Assembly (NCBI RefSeq): GCF_000018145.1
Contig: NC_009952.1
Coordinates: 2,170,001-2,234,000, forward strand
Reading direction: 5' to 3'
DNA length: 64,000 nucleotides
DNA from: Dinoroseobacter shibae DFL 12 = DSM 16493
Lineage (GTDB): Bacteria > Pseudomonadota > Alphaproteobacteria > Rhodobacterales > Rhodobacteraceae
The translations under genes were made by a program, and so were the position numbers. Below are positions 7,809-17,025 of this stretch, piece by piece (the first letter of the stretch is position 1; every line of letters begins with the position of its first letter). Below the pieces are notes generated by a model. The model did not search any database, was not told the origin of the DNA, and worked only from the letters and a program-made list of their open reading frames with translations.

Positions 7809-8309
7809 GCGGGCTGTGATCCAGCCCCGCGGGCCCTCTGGCCCGGTCGGGTCGTGATGCTTGGGCGTTGGCGGCGGATCCAGTCCAAGGATGTCGCAGC
7901 GCCGAGTCGGACAAGGGGCTTGTCCATGGACGCGCTCTGGTCGCAACCCCGCTGCATTGCACCCATTCAAGCGGCCGCCCGGGTCTATTTTACACGGCGC
8001 AGGGCGCGCGACCTGAAGCTGATATCTCAGCTGAAGTTCGCCATGCAAATTTCTGTTTTAATTCCATAAACACCCCCGGAGACTCGAGGCAAGAAAGACG
8101 TTCCACATGCACCTGTCGGCGTACGCGGCGTCGGGTCGCTACGCGCCGAGGGCCTCTCGCGCAGTAACATGTGGGGCAACATGCCACGTCTCGCCGGCTT
8201 GCACCTCTGAAACACGTAGCATACCACGGTATACAGAATATACAGCCCGTGCGTCGGACCCCAAAGTCCGGACGGCACATCCCCACAGCATTCAACGACC
8301 GGGTCCGCC
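7809..8309. other. intergenic region carrying the acnB promoter
   Basis: A 501-bp gap without a credible gene. It contains an inverted repeat AGCTGA-N4-TCAGCT (8017-8032), an AT-rich stretch at about 8040-8075 and a palindromic element just upstream of acnB (separate entry). The length suggests a long leader or several regulatory inputs for acnB. Confidence 0.5.
8221..8234. promoter_or_regulatory. candidate GntR-type operator upstream of acnB
   Basis: ATACCACGGTATAC combines the inverted repeat ATACC-AC-GGTAT with an overlapping GTATAC palindrome, 76 bp before the acnB start. FadR-subfamily GntR regulators bind GT/AC-ended palindromes of this style. Assignment of a regulator is inference. 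Confidence 0.35.
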
Positions 8310-11102
8310 ATGAGCTTGTACACAGCCTATCTCGAAGAAATCGCCGCGCGCAAGGAACAAGGCTTGCAACCCAAGCCCATCGATGACGCCGCCCTGACGA
8401 GCGAAATCATCGCCCAGATCAAGGATCCCGCGCATGAACATCGCGCGGACTCGCTGCAATTCTTCATCTACAACACCCTGCCCGGCACCACGAGTGCGGC
8501 GGGGGCGAAGGCGCAATTCCTCAAGGAGATCATCCTTGGCGAGTCGGTAGTGGCCGAGATCACGCCCGATTTCGCCTTCGAGCTTCTGTCGCACATGCGC
8601 GGCGGGCCCTCGGTCGAAGTGCTGCTCGACATCGCACTCGGCGATGATGCCAGCCTCGCCGCCCAGGCGGCGGAGGTCCTCAAGACCCAGGTGTTCCTCT
8701 ATGAGGCCGATACCGACCGGCTGAAAGCGGCCCATGAGGCCGGCAACGCCGTGGCCACCGGCATCCTTCAAAGCTACGCCCGGGCGGAGTTCTTCACCAC
8801 GCTGCCCGAGATCGAGGACGAGATCGAGGTCGTGACCTATATCGCCGCCGAGGGCGATATCTCCACCGACTTGCTCTCCCCCGGCAACCAGGCACACTCG
8901 CGCTCGGACCGGGAACTGCACGGCAAATGCATGATCTCCGAAGCCGCCCAGAAAGAGATCGAGGCGCTGAAGCTTCAACATCCGGGCAAGCGCGTCATGC
9001 TGATCGCCGAGAAGGGCACCATGGGCGTGGGCTCGTCGCGCATGTCCGGCGTGAACAACGTGGCACTCTGGACCGGCAAACAGGCCAGCCCCTACGTGCC
9101 TTTCGTCAACATCGCCCCCGTGGTCGCGGGCACCAACGGCATCTCCCCGATCTTCATGACCACCGTCGGCGTGACCGGCGGGATCGGCATTGATCTGAAG
9201 AACTGGGTGAAGAAAGTCGATGGCGACGGCAACCCGATCCTGAACAATGACGGCAACCCGATTCTGGAGCAGAAATACTCCGTCGACACGGGCACCGTTT
9301 TGAAGATCGACACCAAGGCGCGCAAGCTGATGAGCGCCGATGGCGGCGAAGAGCTCGCGGATGTCTCCTCCGCGTTCAGCCCGCAGGCCGTCGAGTTCAT
9401 GAAGGCCGGCGGCTCTTATGCCGTGGTCTTCGGCAAGAAGCTGCAGACGCTCGCCGCTGAAACGCTGGGCGTGGAGCCGACGCCGGTCTTTGCCCCGGCC
9501 AAGGAAATTTCCCATGAAGGCCAGGGCCTGACCGCCGTCGAAAAGATCTTCAACGCCAATGCCCGCGGCGTCACCCCGGGCAAGGTGCTCCATGCGGGCT
9601 CGGACGTGCGGGTGCAGGTCAATATCGTCGGCTCCCAAGACACCACCGGCCTGATGACCTCACAGGAGCTGGAAGCGATGGCCGCCACGGTGCTGTCGCC
9701 GACAGTGGACGGGGCATACCAGTCGGGCTGTCACACCGCCTCGGTCTGGGACCTCAAGGCGCAAGCCAACACCCCGCGCCTGATGGCGTTCATGCACAAG
9801 TTCGGGCTGATCACCGCGCGCGACCCCAAGGGCGTCTATCACTCGATGACCGACGTGATCCACAAGGTCCTGAACGACATTACTGTCAGCGACTGGGACA
9901 TCATCATCGGCGGCGACAGCCACACGCGCATGTCCAAGGGCGTGGCCTTCGGCGCCGACAGCGGCACGGTGGCACTCGCACTCGCCACGGGCGAGGCGAC
10001 CATGCCGATCCCGGAGTCGGTCAAGGTGACCTTCAAGGGCAAGATGGCCGATCACATGGACTTCCGCGACGTGGTCCACGCCACCCAGGCGCAGATGCTG
10101 GCCCAGCACGGCGACAACGTTTTCCAGGGCCGGGTGATCGAGGTGCATATCGGCACGCTGCTGGCGGACCAGGCCTTCACCTTCACCGACTGGACCGCCG
10201 AGATGAAGGCAAAGGCGTCGATCTGCATCTCCAACGACGACACGCTGATCGAGTCCCTCGAAATCGCCAAGCAACGGATCCAGGTGATGATCGACAAGGG
10301 CATGGACAACGATGTGCAGATGCTCGCCGGGCTGATCGCCAAGGCCAATGCGCGCATCGCCGAGATCCGGTCGGGCGAAAAGCCCGCCCTGAAACCCGAT
10401 GACACCGCCCGGTACTTCGCCGAAGTGGTGGTGGACCTCGACCAGATCGTGGAGCCGATGATCGCGGACCCGGATGTGCACAACGCCGATGTCTCGAAAC
10501 GCTACACCCACGACACGATCCGGCCGATTTCCTATTACGGCGCGGAGAAGAAGATCGACCTCGGCTTCGTGGGCTCCTGCATGGTGCACAAGGGCGACGT
10601 GAAGATCGTGGCCCAGATGCTGCGCAATCTCGAAAAGGCCAATGGCGAGGTCAAGTTCAAGGCGCCGCTGGTGCTCGCCGCGCCGACCTACAACATCATC
10701 GACGAGTTGAAGGAAGAGGGCGACTGGGACGTGCTGCAGAAATACGCGGGCTTCGAGTTCGACGATTCCGCGCCGAAGGAAAAGGCGCGCACGGAATACG
10801 AGAATATCCTCTATCTCGAACGTCCGGGCTGCAACCTGTGCATGGGCAACCAGGAGAAGGCGGCCAAGGGTGACACTGTCCTGGCAACCTCCACCCGGCT
10901 GTTCCAGGGCCGCGTGGTGGCCGACAGCGAAACCAAGAAGGGCGAGTCCCTGCTCGGCTCGACCCCGGTCGTGGTGCTCTCGGCGATCCTCGGGCGCACC
11001 CCGACGGTCGAGGAGTACAAGACAGCGGTCGAAGGGATCAACCTGACCAAGTTCGCCCCGCCCCTGACCCCACCGATCGACGCCAAGTCGGTCCACTTCT
11101 AG
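8310..11102 (+). CDS. acnB: aconitate hydratase B
   Basis: Bifunctional aconitase B of the TCA cycle (citrate to isocitrate via cis-aconitate; 2-methylisocitrate dehydratase side activity). At 930 residues it is somewhat longer than the roughly 865-residue E. coli protein. The N-terminal HEAT-like and swivel domains precede the catalytic domains, the reverse of AcnA. The three iron-sulfur ligands are present: C757 in GSCMVHKGD, C841 and C844 in GCNLCMGNQ. An insert in the N-terminal third contains two direct repeats of DGNPIL. It stands alone, with its own long upstream region. Confidence 0.97.
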   Translation: MSLYTAYLEEIAARKEQGLQPKPIDDAALTSEIIAQIKDPAHEHRADSLQFFIYNTLPGTTSAAGAKAQFLKEIILGESVVAEITPDFAFELLSHMRGGPSVEVLLDIALGDDASLAAQAAEVLKTQVFLYEADTDRLKAAHEAGNAVATGILQSYARAEFFTTLPEIEDEIEVVTYIAAEGDISTDLLSPGNQAHSRSDRELHGKCMISEAAQKEIEALKLQHPGKRVMLIAEKGTMGVGSSRMSGVNNVALWTGKQASPYVPFVNIAPVVAGTNGISPIFMTTVGVTGGIGIDLKNWVKKVDGDGNPILNNDGNPILEQKYSVDTGTVLKIDTKARKLMSADGGEELADVSSAFSPQAVEFMKAGGSYAVVFGKKLQTLAAETLGVEPTPVFAPAKEISHEGQGLTAVEKIFNANARGVTPGKVLHAGSDVRVQVNIVGSQDTTGLMTSQELEAMAATVLSPTVDGAYQSGCHTASVWDLKAQANTPRLMAFMHKFGLITARDPKGVYHSMTDVIHKVLNDITVSDWDIIIGGDSHTRMSKGVAFGADSGTVALALATGEATMPIPESVKVTFKGKMADHMDFRDVVHATQAQMLAQHGDNVFQGRVIEVHIGTLLADQAFTFTDWTAEMKAKASICISNDDTLIESLEIAKQRIQVMIDKGMDNDVQMLAGLIAKANARIAEIRSGEKPALKPDDTARYFAEVVVDLDQIVEPMIADPDVHNADVSKRYTHDTIRPISYYGAEKKIDLGFVGSCMVHKGDVKIVAQMLRNLEKANGEVKFKAPLVLAAPTYNIIDELKEEGDWDVLQKYAGFEFDDSAPKEKARTEYENILYLERPGCNLCMGNQEKAAKGDTVLATSTRLFQGRVVADSETKKGESLLGSTPVVVLSAILGRTPTVEEYKTAVEGINLTKFAPPLTPPIDAKSVHF

Positions 11103-11126
11103 GCGCGCAGCGCCCTCCGGGTGCAC

Positions 11127-11178
11127 CCGCCGCCCTTACCCCCGCACGATGGGGTCCGCGCGGGGGTAAGGGCGGCGG
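11127..11178. repeat. 19-bp perfect inverted repeat downstream of acnB
   Basis: Arms at 11127-11145 and 11160-11178 (CCGCCGCCCTTACCCCCGC and its exact complement) with a 14-base loop, 25 bp after the acnB stop. It would fold into a very stable hairpin. There is no T tract, so it is either a rho-assisted terminator/mRNA stabiliser or a mobile palindromic unit. Confidence 0.8.
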
Positions 11179-11180
11179 CC

Positions 11181-11331
11181 AAGCGCCTTCGAAGGCGCTT
11201 AGACCGTCCCAGGCGGCCCGCTTCGGGACCGGGGGCCGTGCCCTTGCGCGCGCTGCAACCCACGCAAGGCTGTGGGATGTCGCGCGACCAAGGCGCTTGC
11301 AAGCGCCTTTCAAGCGCCTTCGAAGGCGCTT
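11181..11331. repeat. three copies of a 20-bp palindrome built on AAGCGCCTT
   Basis: AAGCGCCTTCGAAGGCGCTT occurs at 11181-11200 and again at 11312-11331. The rearranged palindrome AAGGCGCTTGCAAGCGCCTT lies at 11290-11309. All are built from the 9-mer AAGCGCCTT and its complement. Together with the adjacent 19-bp hairpin they fill most of the acnB-lysC gap, resembling REP/RUP-type palindromic repeats. Confidence 0.85.
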
Positions 11332-11412
11332 GGCCCCGCGACGTCCCTGTCTCTTGCCCCTCCCCCCCGGTTCCCGTACATGGGCGCGCAATACGAGGGA
11401 CGAGAGACGCAA

Positions 11413-12651
11413 ATGTCCATTCTGGTGATGAAATTCGGCGGCACCTCCGTTGCCGATCTCGACAAGATCAAGAACGCCGCCGAGAAGGTGCAGCGCGAGG
11501 TTGCCCGCGGTCACAAGGTGATCGTGATCGTCTCGGCCATGTCCGGCAAGACAAACGAACTGGTCGGCTGGGTGGGCAAGACATCGCCGCTCTACGACGC
11601 CCGCGAATACGACGCCGTGGTCTCCTCGGGCGAGAACGTCACCGCGGGCCTGCTGGCGCTCACCTTGCAGGAGATGGAAATCCCCGCCCGCTCCTGGCAG
11701 GGTTGGCAGGTGCCCCTGCGCACCAATTCCGCCCATGCCGCTGCCCGGATCGAGGAAATCCCCCGCGCCAATCTCGACGCGAAGTTCGACGAGGGCATGC
11801 AGGTGGCCGTGATCGCGGGCTTCCAGGGGATCAGCCCCGAGGGCCGCATCACCACCCTGGGCCGGGGTGGGTCCGACACCACCGCCGTGGCCTTCGCCGC
11901 CGCCTTCGGCGCGGTGCGTTGCGACATCTACACGGATGTGGACGGGGTCTACACCACCGACCCCCGGATCGAGGACAAGGCCCGCAAGCTGGACCGCATC
12001 GCCTATGAGGAAATGCTCGAGCTGGCCTCGCTCGGCGCCAAGGTCCTGCAAACACGCTCGGTCGAGCTGGCCATGCGCTTCAAGGTCCCCCTGCGGGTAC
12101 TGTCGAGCTTCGAGGAAAATACCGACACGTCAGGCACGCTGGTCTGCGATGAGGATGAGATTATGGAAAGCAATGTTGTCTCCGGCGTCGCCTATTCCCG
12201 CGACGAGGCGAAAATGACCCTGATCTCCGTGGCCGACCGGCCCGGGATCGCTGCCGCCATCTTCGGGCCGTTGTCCGAGGCCGGGGTGAACGTGGACATG
12301 ATCGTCCAGAACATCTCCGAGGACGGGCGGACAGACATGACGTTCTCGTGCCCCACAGACCAGGTGTTGCGGGCCGAACGGGCGATCAAGGAAGCAAAGG
12401 AACTGGGCGAGATCAACTTCCAGGAACTCGTGGCCGACACGGATGTGGCAAAGGTCTCGGTCGTCGGCATCGGAATGCGCAGCCACGCCGGCGTGGCGGC
12501 GCGCATGTTCCAGGCCCTGCGCGACGAGGGGATCAACATCCGCGTCATCACCACCTCCGAGATCAAGATCTCGGTGCTGATCGAGCGCAAGTACATGGAA
12601 CTGGCCGTGCAGGCCCTGCACGACGCATTCGAACTGGACCGCGCAGCTTGA
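11413..12651 (+). CDS. lysC: aspartate kinase
   Basis: First enzyme of the aspartate pathway (aspartate to aspartyl-phosphate), feeding lysine, threonine, methionine and diaminopimelate. It has 412 residues. The N-terminal kinase domain begins with the family signature VMKFGGTSVADLDKI and contains GFQGISPEGRITTLGRGGSD. The C-terminal third holds two ACT domains for allosteric feedback (starting near MTLISVADRPGIAA and VSVVGIGMRSHAGVA). ATG at 11413 is chosen because the kinase fold begins immediately; upstream frame is repeat DNA. It is monofunctional, with no homoserine dehydrogenase fused. Confidence 0.97.
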   Translation: MSILVMKFGGTSVADLDKIKNAAEKVQREVARGHKVIVIVSAMSGKTNELVGWVGKTSPLYDAREYDAVVSSGENVTAGLLALTLQEMEIPARSWQGWQVPLRTNSAHAAARIEEIPRANLDAKFDEGMQVAVIAGFQGISPEGRITTLGRGGSDTTAVAFAAAFGAVRCDIYTDVDGVYTTDPRIEDKARKLDRIAYEEMLELASLGAKVLQTRSVELAMRFKVPLRVLSSFEENTDTSGTLVCDEDEIMESNVVSGVAYSRDEAKMTLISVADRPGIAAAIFGPLSEAGVNVDMIVQNISEDGRTDMTFSCPTDQVLRAERAIKEAKELGEINFQELVADTDVAKVSVVGIGMRSHAGVAARMFQALRDEGINIRVITTSEIKISVLIERKYMELAVQALHDAFELDRAA

Positions 12652-12774
12652 CGCCCGGCAAGGGCGGCCCCCTCCACGCATAGCGCCGAGGGCCCGGTCC
12701 ACCCAGCCCGCGCGCGCTTTGATTTTCGTTCCCATGGGCGGGGGAATATGGTCTAACCGGGCCTGAGCGCAGGA

Positions 12775-12791
12775 GCCCGGCAATGCCGGGC
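12775..12791 (+). other. hairpin in the ptsP leader
   Basis: GCCCGGCAATGCCGGGC is a 7-bp perfect stem with a 3-base loop, ending 19 bases before the ptsP start. It could influence ribosome access or simply end the lysC transcript; there is no T tract. Confidence 0.5.
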
Positions 12792-12810
12792 GAAGGACCG
12801 GGACGGCAGA

Positions 12811-15054
12811 ATGGCCGACAGTATCGAGACCGAAAGCCGCAAGCTTCTCAGACGCTTGCAGGCCACGCTTGCCGAGGCGGGCGCGGGTCAGGAACGGCTG
12901 GACAAGATCACCAGCCTGATCGCCGACAGCATGCGCACCGAGGTCTGCTCGATCTACCTGTTCCGGGATCCCGACACGTTGGAGCTGTGCGCGACCGAAG
13001 GGCTCAATCCCGAAGCGGTGCACAAGACCCGGATGCGCATCGGCGAGGGTCTCGTCGGACGTGTCGCCCGGACCTCGCGCGCGATCAACACCGCAGACGC
13101 GCCCAGCACCAAGGGGTTCCGCTACATGCCGGAGACCGGGGAGGAGGTCTATTCGAGCTTCCTCGGCGTCCCGATCCAGCGCCTTGGCGAAACCCTCGGT
13201 GTGCTCGTGGTGCAATCCCGCGCCAAGCGGGAGTATTCCACCGACGAGATCTACGCCCTCGAAGTCGTGGCCATGGTGCTGGCCGAGATGAAAGAGCTTG
13301 GCGCCTTCACCGGCGAGGGAGCGGCGCTGGCCGCGCCGCATCAGAACCCCATCATGATCCGCGGCGGCGTCGCCCAGGAAGGCATCGCCAAGGGCCATGT
13401 CTATCTGCACGAGCCGCGCGTGGTCGTCACCAAGCTGGTCTCAGACGACCCGGAAGCCGAGCTTGTCCGCCTCCGCGGGGCGGTGGACCAGTTGCGCGTC
13501 TCCGTGGACGAGATGCTCGACATCGCACCCAAGGGCGATGCCGAACAGCTCCAGATCCTCGAAGCCTACCGGATGTTCGCCAACTCCCGCGGCTGGATGC
13601 GCCGCATGGAGGAAAGCATCGACAGCGGTCTTTCGGCCGAAGCGGCTGTCGAGAAGGAGCAATCGGCCGCCCGCTCCCGGATGGAGCGCGTGCCCGACGC
13701 CTATCTGCGCGAACGGCTGCACGACCTCGACGACCTTTCGAACCGGCTTCTGCGGCTGCTCACGGGCCAGGGCGGCGAAACCGGGGCCGAGATCCCCGCC
13801 GACCCGATCCTCGTGGCGCGCAATATCGGCCCCGGCGAGCTTCTGGATTACGGTCGTGCGCTCAAGGGCATCATCCTGGAGGAAGGCTCGGTTGGCTCCC
13901 ACGCGGCCATCGTCGCGCGCGCCCTGGCGATCCCCCTGATCGTCCATGCCAAACGCATCACGACCGAGGCGCTGAATGGCGATCTGGTGCTGGTGGACGG
14001 CGAGCAGGGGATCGTGCACCTGCGCCCCGACGACCGGGTGCTGGCGCATTTCACCGACAAGATCGCCATGCAGGCCAAGGCGCAGGAGCGCTATGCCTCG
14101 ATCCGCGACAAACCGGCCGAAACCCTTTGCGGCAGCGTGATTTCCCTGACCATGAACGCGGGGCTGATGGCGGATCTGCCGTCGCTGCCGAGCTCGGGGG
14201 CCGAAGGTGTCGGGCTTTTCCGGACCGAGTTGCAATTCCTGACCCGCTCCAAGGTGCCACGCCGCTCGGAACTGGCCGAGATCTACGCCCGGGTGCTGGA
14301 CGCGGCCGATGGCAAGCGCGTGGTCTTCCGGACGCTGGATATCGGGTCCGACAAGGTGCTGCCCTACATGAAACCCCAGGACGAGCCGAACCCGGCCCTG
14401 GGTTGGCGCGCGATCCGGGTCGGGCTGGACAAGCCCGGCGTGATGCGGATGCAGCTGCAGGCCCTGATCCGGGGGGCCAACGGGCGGCCCCTGACGGTGA
14501 TGTTTCCCTTCATCGCCCAGCTGGAGGAATTTACCCGCGCCCGCGACGCCCTGCTGCGCGAGATCGACCGCGAGGCCGCACTTGGACGCACCCTGCCCGA
14601 GAGCGTCGAGATCGGCGCGATGCTGGAAACCCCCAGCCTGGCCTTTGCGCCCAACTCCTTCTTCGAGATGGCGGATTTCGTCTCCATCGGCGGCAATGAT
14701 CTCAAACAGTTCTTCTTTGCCGCGGATCGCGAGAACGAGCGGGTGCGCCGCCGCTACGACACGCTGAACGTCAGTTTCCTGAGCCTGATCGAGCTGATCG
14801 TGAGCCGGTGCCGCGATGTGGGCACGCCGCTGAGCTTCTGCGGCGAGGATGCGGGCCGCCCGATCGAGGCGCTGTGCTTTGCCGCCATGGGGTTGCGGTC
14901 GCTGTCCATGCGCCCGGCCTCCATCGGGCCGGTCAAACATCTGTTGCGGCGCTCCGACCTGCGCGAGGCCCGCGCCGTGATCACCCAGGCGCGCGCCTCG
15001 GGCGCCATGACCGTACGCCCCGCGGTGATGGAGTGGCTGCGCCACCAGAACTAG
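12811..15054 (+). CDS. ptsP: phosphoenolpyruvate-protein phosphotransferase of the nitrogen PTS (EI-Ntr)
   Basis: Enzyme I-Ntr: takes phosphate from PEP and passes it to NPr (PtsO). It has 747 residues. Residues about 20-160 are a GAF domain, which binds glutamine in characterised EI-Ntr. The EI N-terminal domain follows, then the swivelling phosphohistidine domain with H364 in GSVGSHAAIVARA. The C-terminal PEP-binding TIM barrel contains GVGLFRTELQF, RTLDIGSDKVLPYM, GGNDLKQFFFAADREN and CGEDAGRP. It follows lysC by 159 bp, an association common in alphaproteobacteria. Its TAG stop interlocks with the stop of the convergent VWA gene. Confidence 0.96.
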   Translation: MADSIETESRKLLRRLQATLAEAGAGQERLDKITSLIADSMRTEVCSIYLFRDPDTLELCATEGLNPEAVHKTRMRIGEGLVGRVARTSRAINTADAPSTKGFRYMPETGEEVYSSFLGVPIQRLGETLGVLVVQSRAKREYSTDEIYALEVVAMVLAEMKELGAFTGEGAALAAPHQNPIMIRGGVAQEGIAKGHVYLHEPRVVVTKLVSDDPEAELVRLRGAVDQLRVSVDEMLDIAPKGDAEQLQILEAYRMFANSRGWMRRMEESIDSGLSAEAAVEKEQSAARSRMERVPDAYLRERLHDLDDLSNRLLRLLTGQGGETGAEIPADPILVARNIGPGELLDYGRALKGIILEEGSVGSHAAIVARALAIPLIVHAKRITTEALNGDLVLVDGEQGIVHLRPDDRVLAHFTDKIAMQAKAQERYASIRDKPAETLCGSVISLTMNAGLMADLPSLPSSGAEGVGLFRTELQFLTRSKVPRRSELAEIYARVLDAADGKRVVFRTLDIGSDKVLPYMKPQDEPNPALGWRAIRVGLDKPGVMRMQLQALIRGANGRPLTVMFPFIAQLEEFTRARDALLREIDREAALGRTLPESVEIGAMLETPSLAFAPNSFFEMADFVSIGGNDLKQFFFAADRENERVRRRYDTLNVSFLSLIELIVSRCRDVGTPLSFCGEDAGRPIEALCFAAMGLRSLSMRPASIGPVKHLLRRSDLREARAVITQARASGAMTVRPAVMEWLRHQN

Positions 15055-15806
15055 CCCGCCGGCAGCACCGCGTCCTCCAGCCGACCGAAGATCGGGCAGC
15101 CCAGCGTGGTGCGCAGGGCGGCCACCAGCTCATCCACAGTTTCCGTCGTCAGGTACAGTCCACCGGTCTGATCCGCGAGGCAGCGCGCCACGGTCTGCCC
15201 CTGCCGGTAATCATGCTGGTTCTCGCTGTCCCAGCTGAAATGCTCGCCGCGCAGCTTGAAGCCGATCACATGCACGGTCAGCGCGGGCGCATCGGCCGCC
15301 AGTTCGGCCGCAAGCTGACATGGCGCACCCCCGCAGGTTTCCTTGCCGTCCGTGACCAGCACCACGACCCCGGGGCGGGTCCGGTAATCGAGCGCTTCTG
15401 CCGCGCGGGCCACCGACGCTGTCAGCGGGGTGTTGCCCGACGGCATGAGCCGGTCAATCTCGGCGATCATCCGGGGCGCGGCGTCGGGGATCGGGGAAAA
15501 CCGCAGATCGATATTGTCACACGCCTCCCGCGGGCCGGGGCCATAGACCAGCAGGCCGAGATTCCGCACCGGGGCGACCTGCGGCATGACCTGCCGGATG
15601 GCGCGCCGCGCGGCGAAGATGCGCGGCTCGTCCATCAGGTTGAAGCCCATCTCCGACATCGACCCGGACCCGTCGAACACCACCATCGCGTCCTCGCTGC
15701 AGCCCTGCGCCGCACCGGCATGGGGCACGGGCATGAGCCCCGCGACCGCGCAAGCGGCGATCAGGGACAGGCTGCGCCCCAAGGGCCTGGGGAGGGATCC
15801 GACCAT
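15051..15806 (-). CDS. exported von Willebrand factor A domain protein
   Basis: A 251-residue protein with a Sec signal peptide (residues 1-33, ending AGA or GAAQ) followed by a VWA domain. The metal-ion-dependent adhesion site motif DxSxS is intact (VVFDGSGSMSEMGF), as are the later VTDGKETCGGAPC and the Thr in SGNTPLTASVA. Predicted to be periplasmic or surface bound; VWA domains mediate protein binding. ATG 15806 is chosen by the signal peptide; an in-frame GTG 15 bases upstream is possible. It lies 32 bp after the GNAT gene on the same strand, so is probably cotranscribed. Confidence 0.88.
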   Translation of the reverse strand: MVGSLPRPLGRSLSLIAACAVAGLMPVPHAGAAQGCSEDAMVVFDGSGSMSEMGFNLMDEPRIFAARRAIRQVMPQVAPVRNLGLLVYGPGPREACDNIDLRFSPIPDAAPRMIAEIDRLMPSGNTPLTASVARAAEALDYRTRPGVVVLVTDGKETCGGAPCQLAAELAADAPALTVHVIGFKLRGEHFSWDSENQHDYRQGQTVARCLADQTGGLYLTTETVDELVAALRTTLGCPIFGRLEDAVLPAG

Positions 15807-15838
15807 GCCCGAGCCTGACACGCCCGGGCCCGGTCTGT

Positions 15839-16339
15839 CTACGGCGCCGGGGTCGCGGGCGTGACCTCGCCGCGCACATCGTCCCACGCGCCCGCGCTCA
15901 GCGCCTGGACCAGCACCCGGTCGGGATTGGTCGGCGGGGGCATCTCGATCCCCTCGGCCCGGACAAAGCCGAACCGGCCGTAATAGGGCGCATCGCCCAC
16001 CAGCAGGACCCGCGTCCAGCCCAGTGCCGCGGCCTTCTCCAGACCCGCCTGGATCAGCAGCGCGCCCAACCCCTCCCCCTGCCGGGTCGGGTGCACCGCC
16101 ACCGGACCGAGCAGCAGCGCCTCCGCCCCACCCACGCGGATCGGCCAGAACCGGATCGCGCCACCGACCCCGCCCAGCGCATTGTCCTCGTTCGGCGCCA
16201 CCAGGCACAGCGCGCCCACTGGCGGAACCCCGTCGCGCAGCCGGTAGGATGACAGCGCCTCGCGACCGGGCGCGAAGCACAGATCGAAGAGCGCCTCCAC
16301 CTCCCACCAATCGCCTGGTTCTTCCTGCCGCAATTGCAC
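15839..16339 (-). CDS. GNAT family N-acetyltransferase (YhbS-like)
   Basis: Acetyl-CoA-dependent acyltransferase, 166 residues from a GTG start that follows GGAG by 6 bases. Acetyl-CoA loop: VHPTRQGEGLGALLI (Q/RxxGxG/A). The segment GDAPYYGRFGFVRA is typical of the COG3153/YhbS group. The open frame extends upstream through the neighbouring genes' antisense; that extension is not credible. Substrate unknown. It is divergent from the flavin reductase gene. Confidence 0.88.
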   Translation of the reverse strand: MQLRQEEPGDWWEVEALFDLCFAPGREALSSYRLRDGVPPVGALCLVAPNEDNALGGVGGAIRFWPIRVGGAEALLLGPVAVHPTRQGEGLGALLIQAGLEKAAALGWTRVLLVGDAPYYGRFGFVRAEGIEMPPPTNPDRVLVQALSAGAWDDVRGEVTPATPAP

Positions 16340-16414
16340 CGGGGCGCTCCGTTTTTTTGCTGGCTCCGCGCCTATCACAGGCGTTAGGTGATGCGCAAAC
16401 AACGAGGAGTTTCC

Positions 16415-17020
16415 ATGTTCTACCGCCCCGAAGAGGGACACGGGCTGCCCCACAATCCGTTCAACGCCATCGTCGCGCCGCGCCCTATCGGCTGGATTTC
16501 CAGCCGCGGCGCGGACGGGCAGGACAACCTCGCCCCCTACTCCTTCTTCAACGCCGTGGCTTACGTACCGCCGCAGGTGATGTTCGCCTCGACCTCCGCC
16601 AAGGAGGATCGCGGCGACACCAAGGACAGCGTGGCAAATATCCGCGAAACCGGCGTGTTCTGTGTGAACATCGTCTCCTATGCCTTGCGCGACGTGATGA
16701 ATGTCAGCTCCGGCAGCTACCCTGCGGAAGTGGACGAGTTCGCCCGCGCGGGCATCGAGAAGGCGCCGTGCGAGACCATCGACTGCGCCCGCGTGGCCGC
16801 AGCCCCCGCCAACCTGGAATGCAGGCTCACGCAGATCGTGCAACTGGAGGGCCCATCGAATTTCGTGGTCTTCGGTCAGGTCACGGGCATCCACATGCGC
16901 GACGAGCACCTGGTCGACGGGCGGTTCGACGTGACCACTTTCCGGCCGCTGTCGCGGCTCGGCTACAGGGACTATGCCTGCGTCGACAATCTGTTCTCGC
17001 TGGCGCGCCCGGACGACTGA
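16415..17020 (+). CDS. flavin reductase-like (FMN-binding split barrel) protein
   Basis: A 201-residue protein of the flavoredoxin/flavin reductase-like family. The N-terminus LPHNPFNAIVAPRPIGWISS and then DGQDNLAPYSFFNAVAY are the hallmark FMN-site segments, followed by FASTSAKEDRGDTKDSVANI. It may reduce FMN/FAD or act as a flavin-binding electron carrier. The start follows GAGGAG by 6 bases, making ATG 16415 much better than an upstream in-frame codon. It stands alone, divergent from the GNAT gene. Confidence 0.9.
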   Translation: MFYRPEEGHGLPHNPFNAIVAPRPIGWISSRGADGQDNLAPYSFFNAVAYVPPQVMFASTSAKEDRGDTKDSVANIRETGVFCVNIVSYALRDVMNVSSGSYPAEVDEFARAGIEKAPCETIDCARVAAAPANLECRLTQIVQLEGPSNFVVFGQVTGIHMRDEHLVDGRFDVTTFRPLSRLGYRDYACVDNLFSLARPDD

Positions 17021-17025
17021 GCCGC

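Noticed and set aside
12783-14699. 638-codon second plus-strand frame within ptsP
   Set aside because: Out-of-frame shadow of ptsP, whose domains are all recognisable in the other frame.
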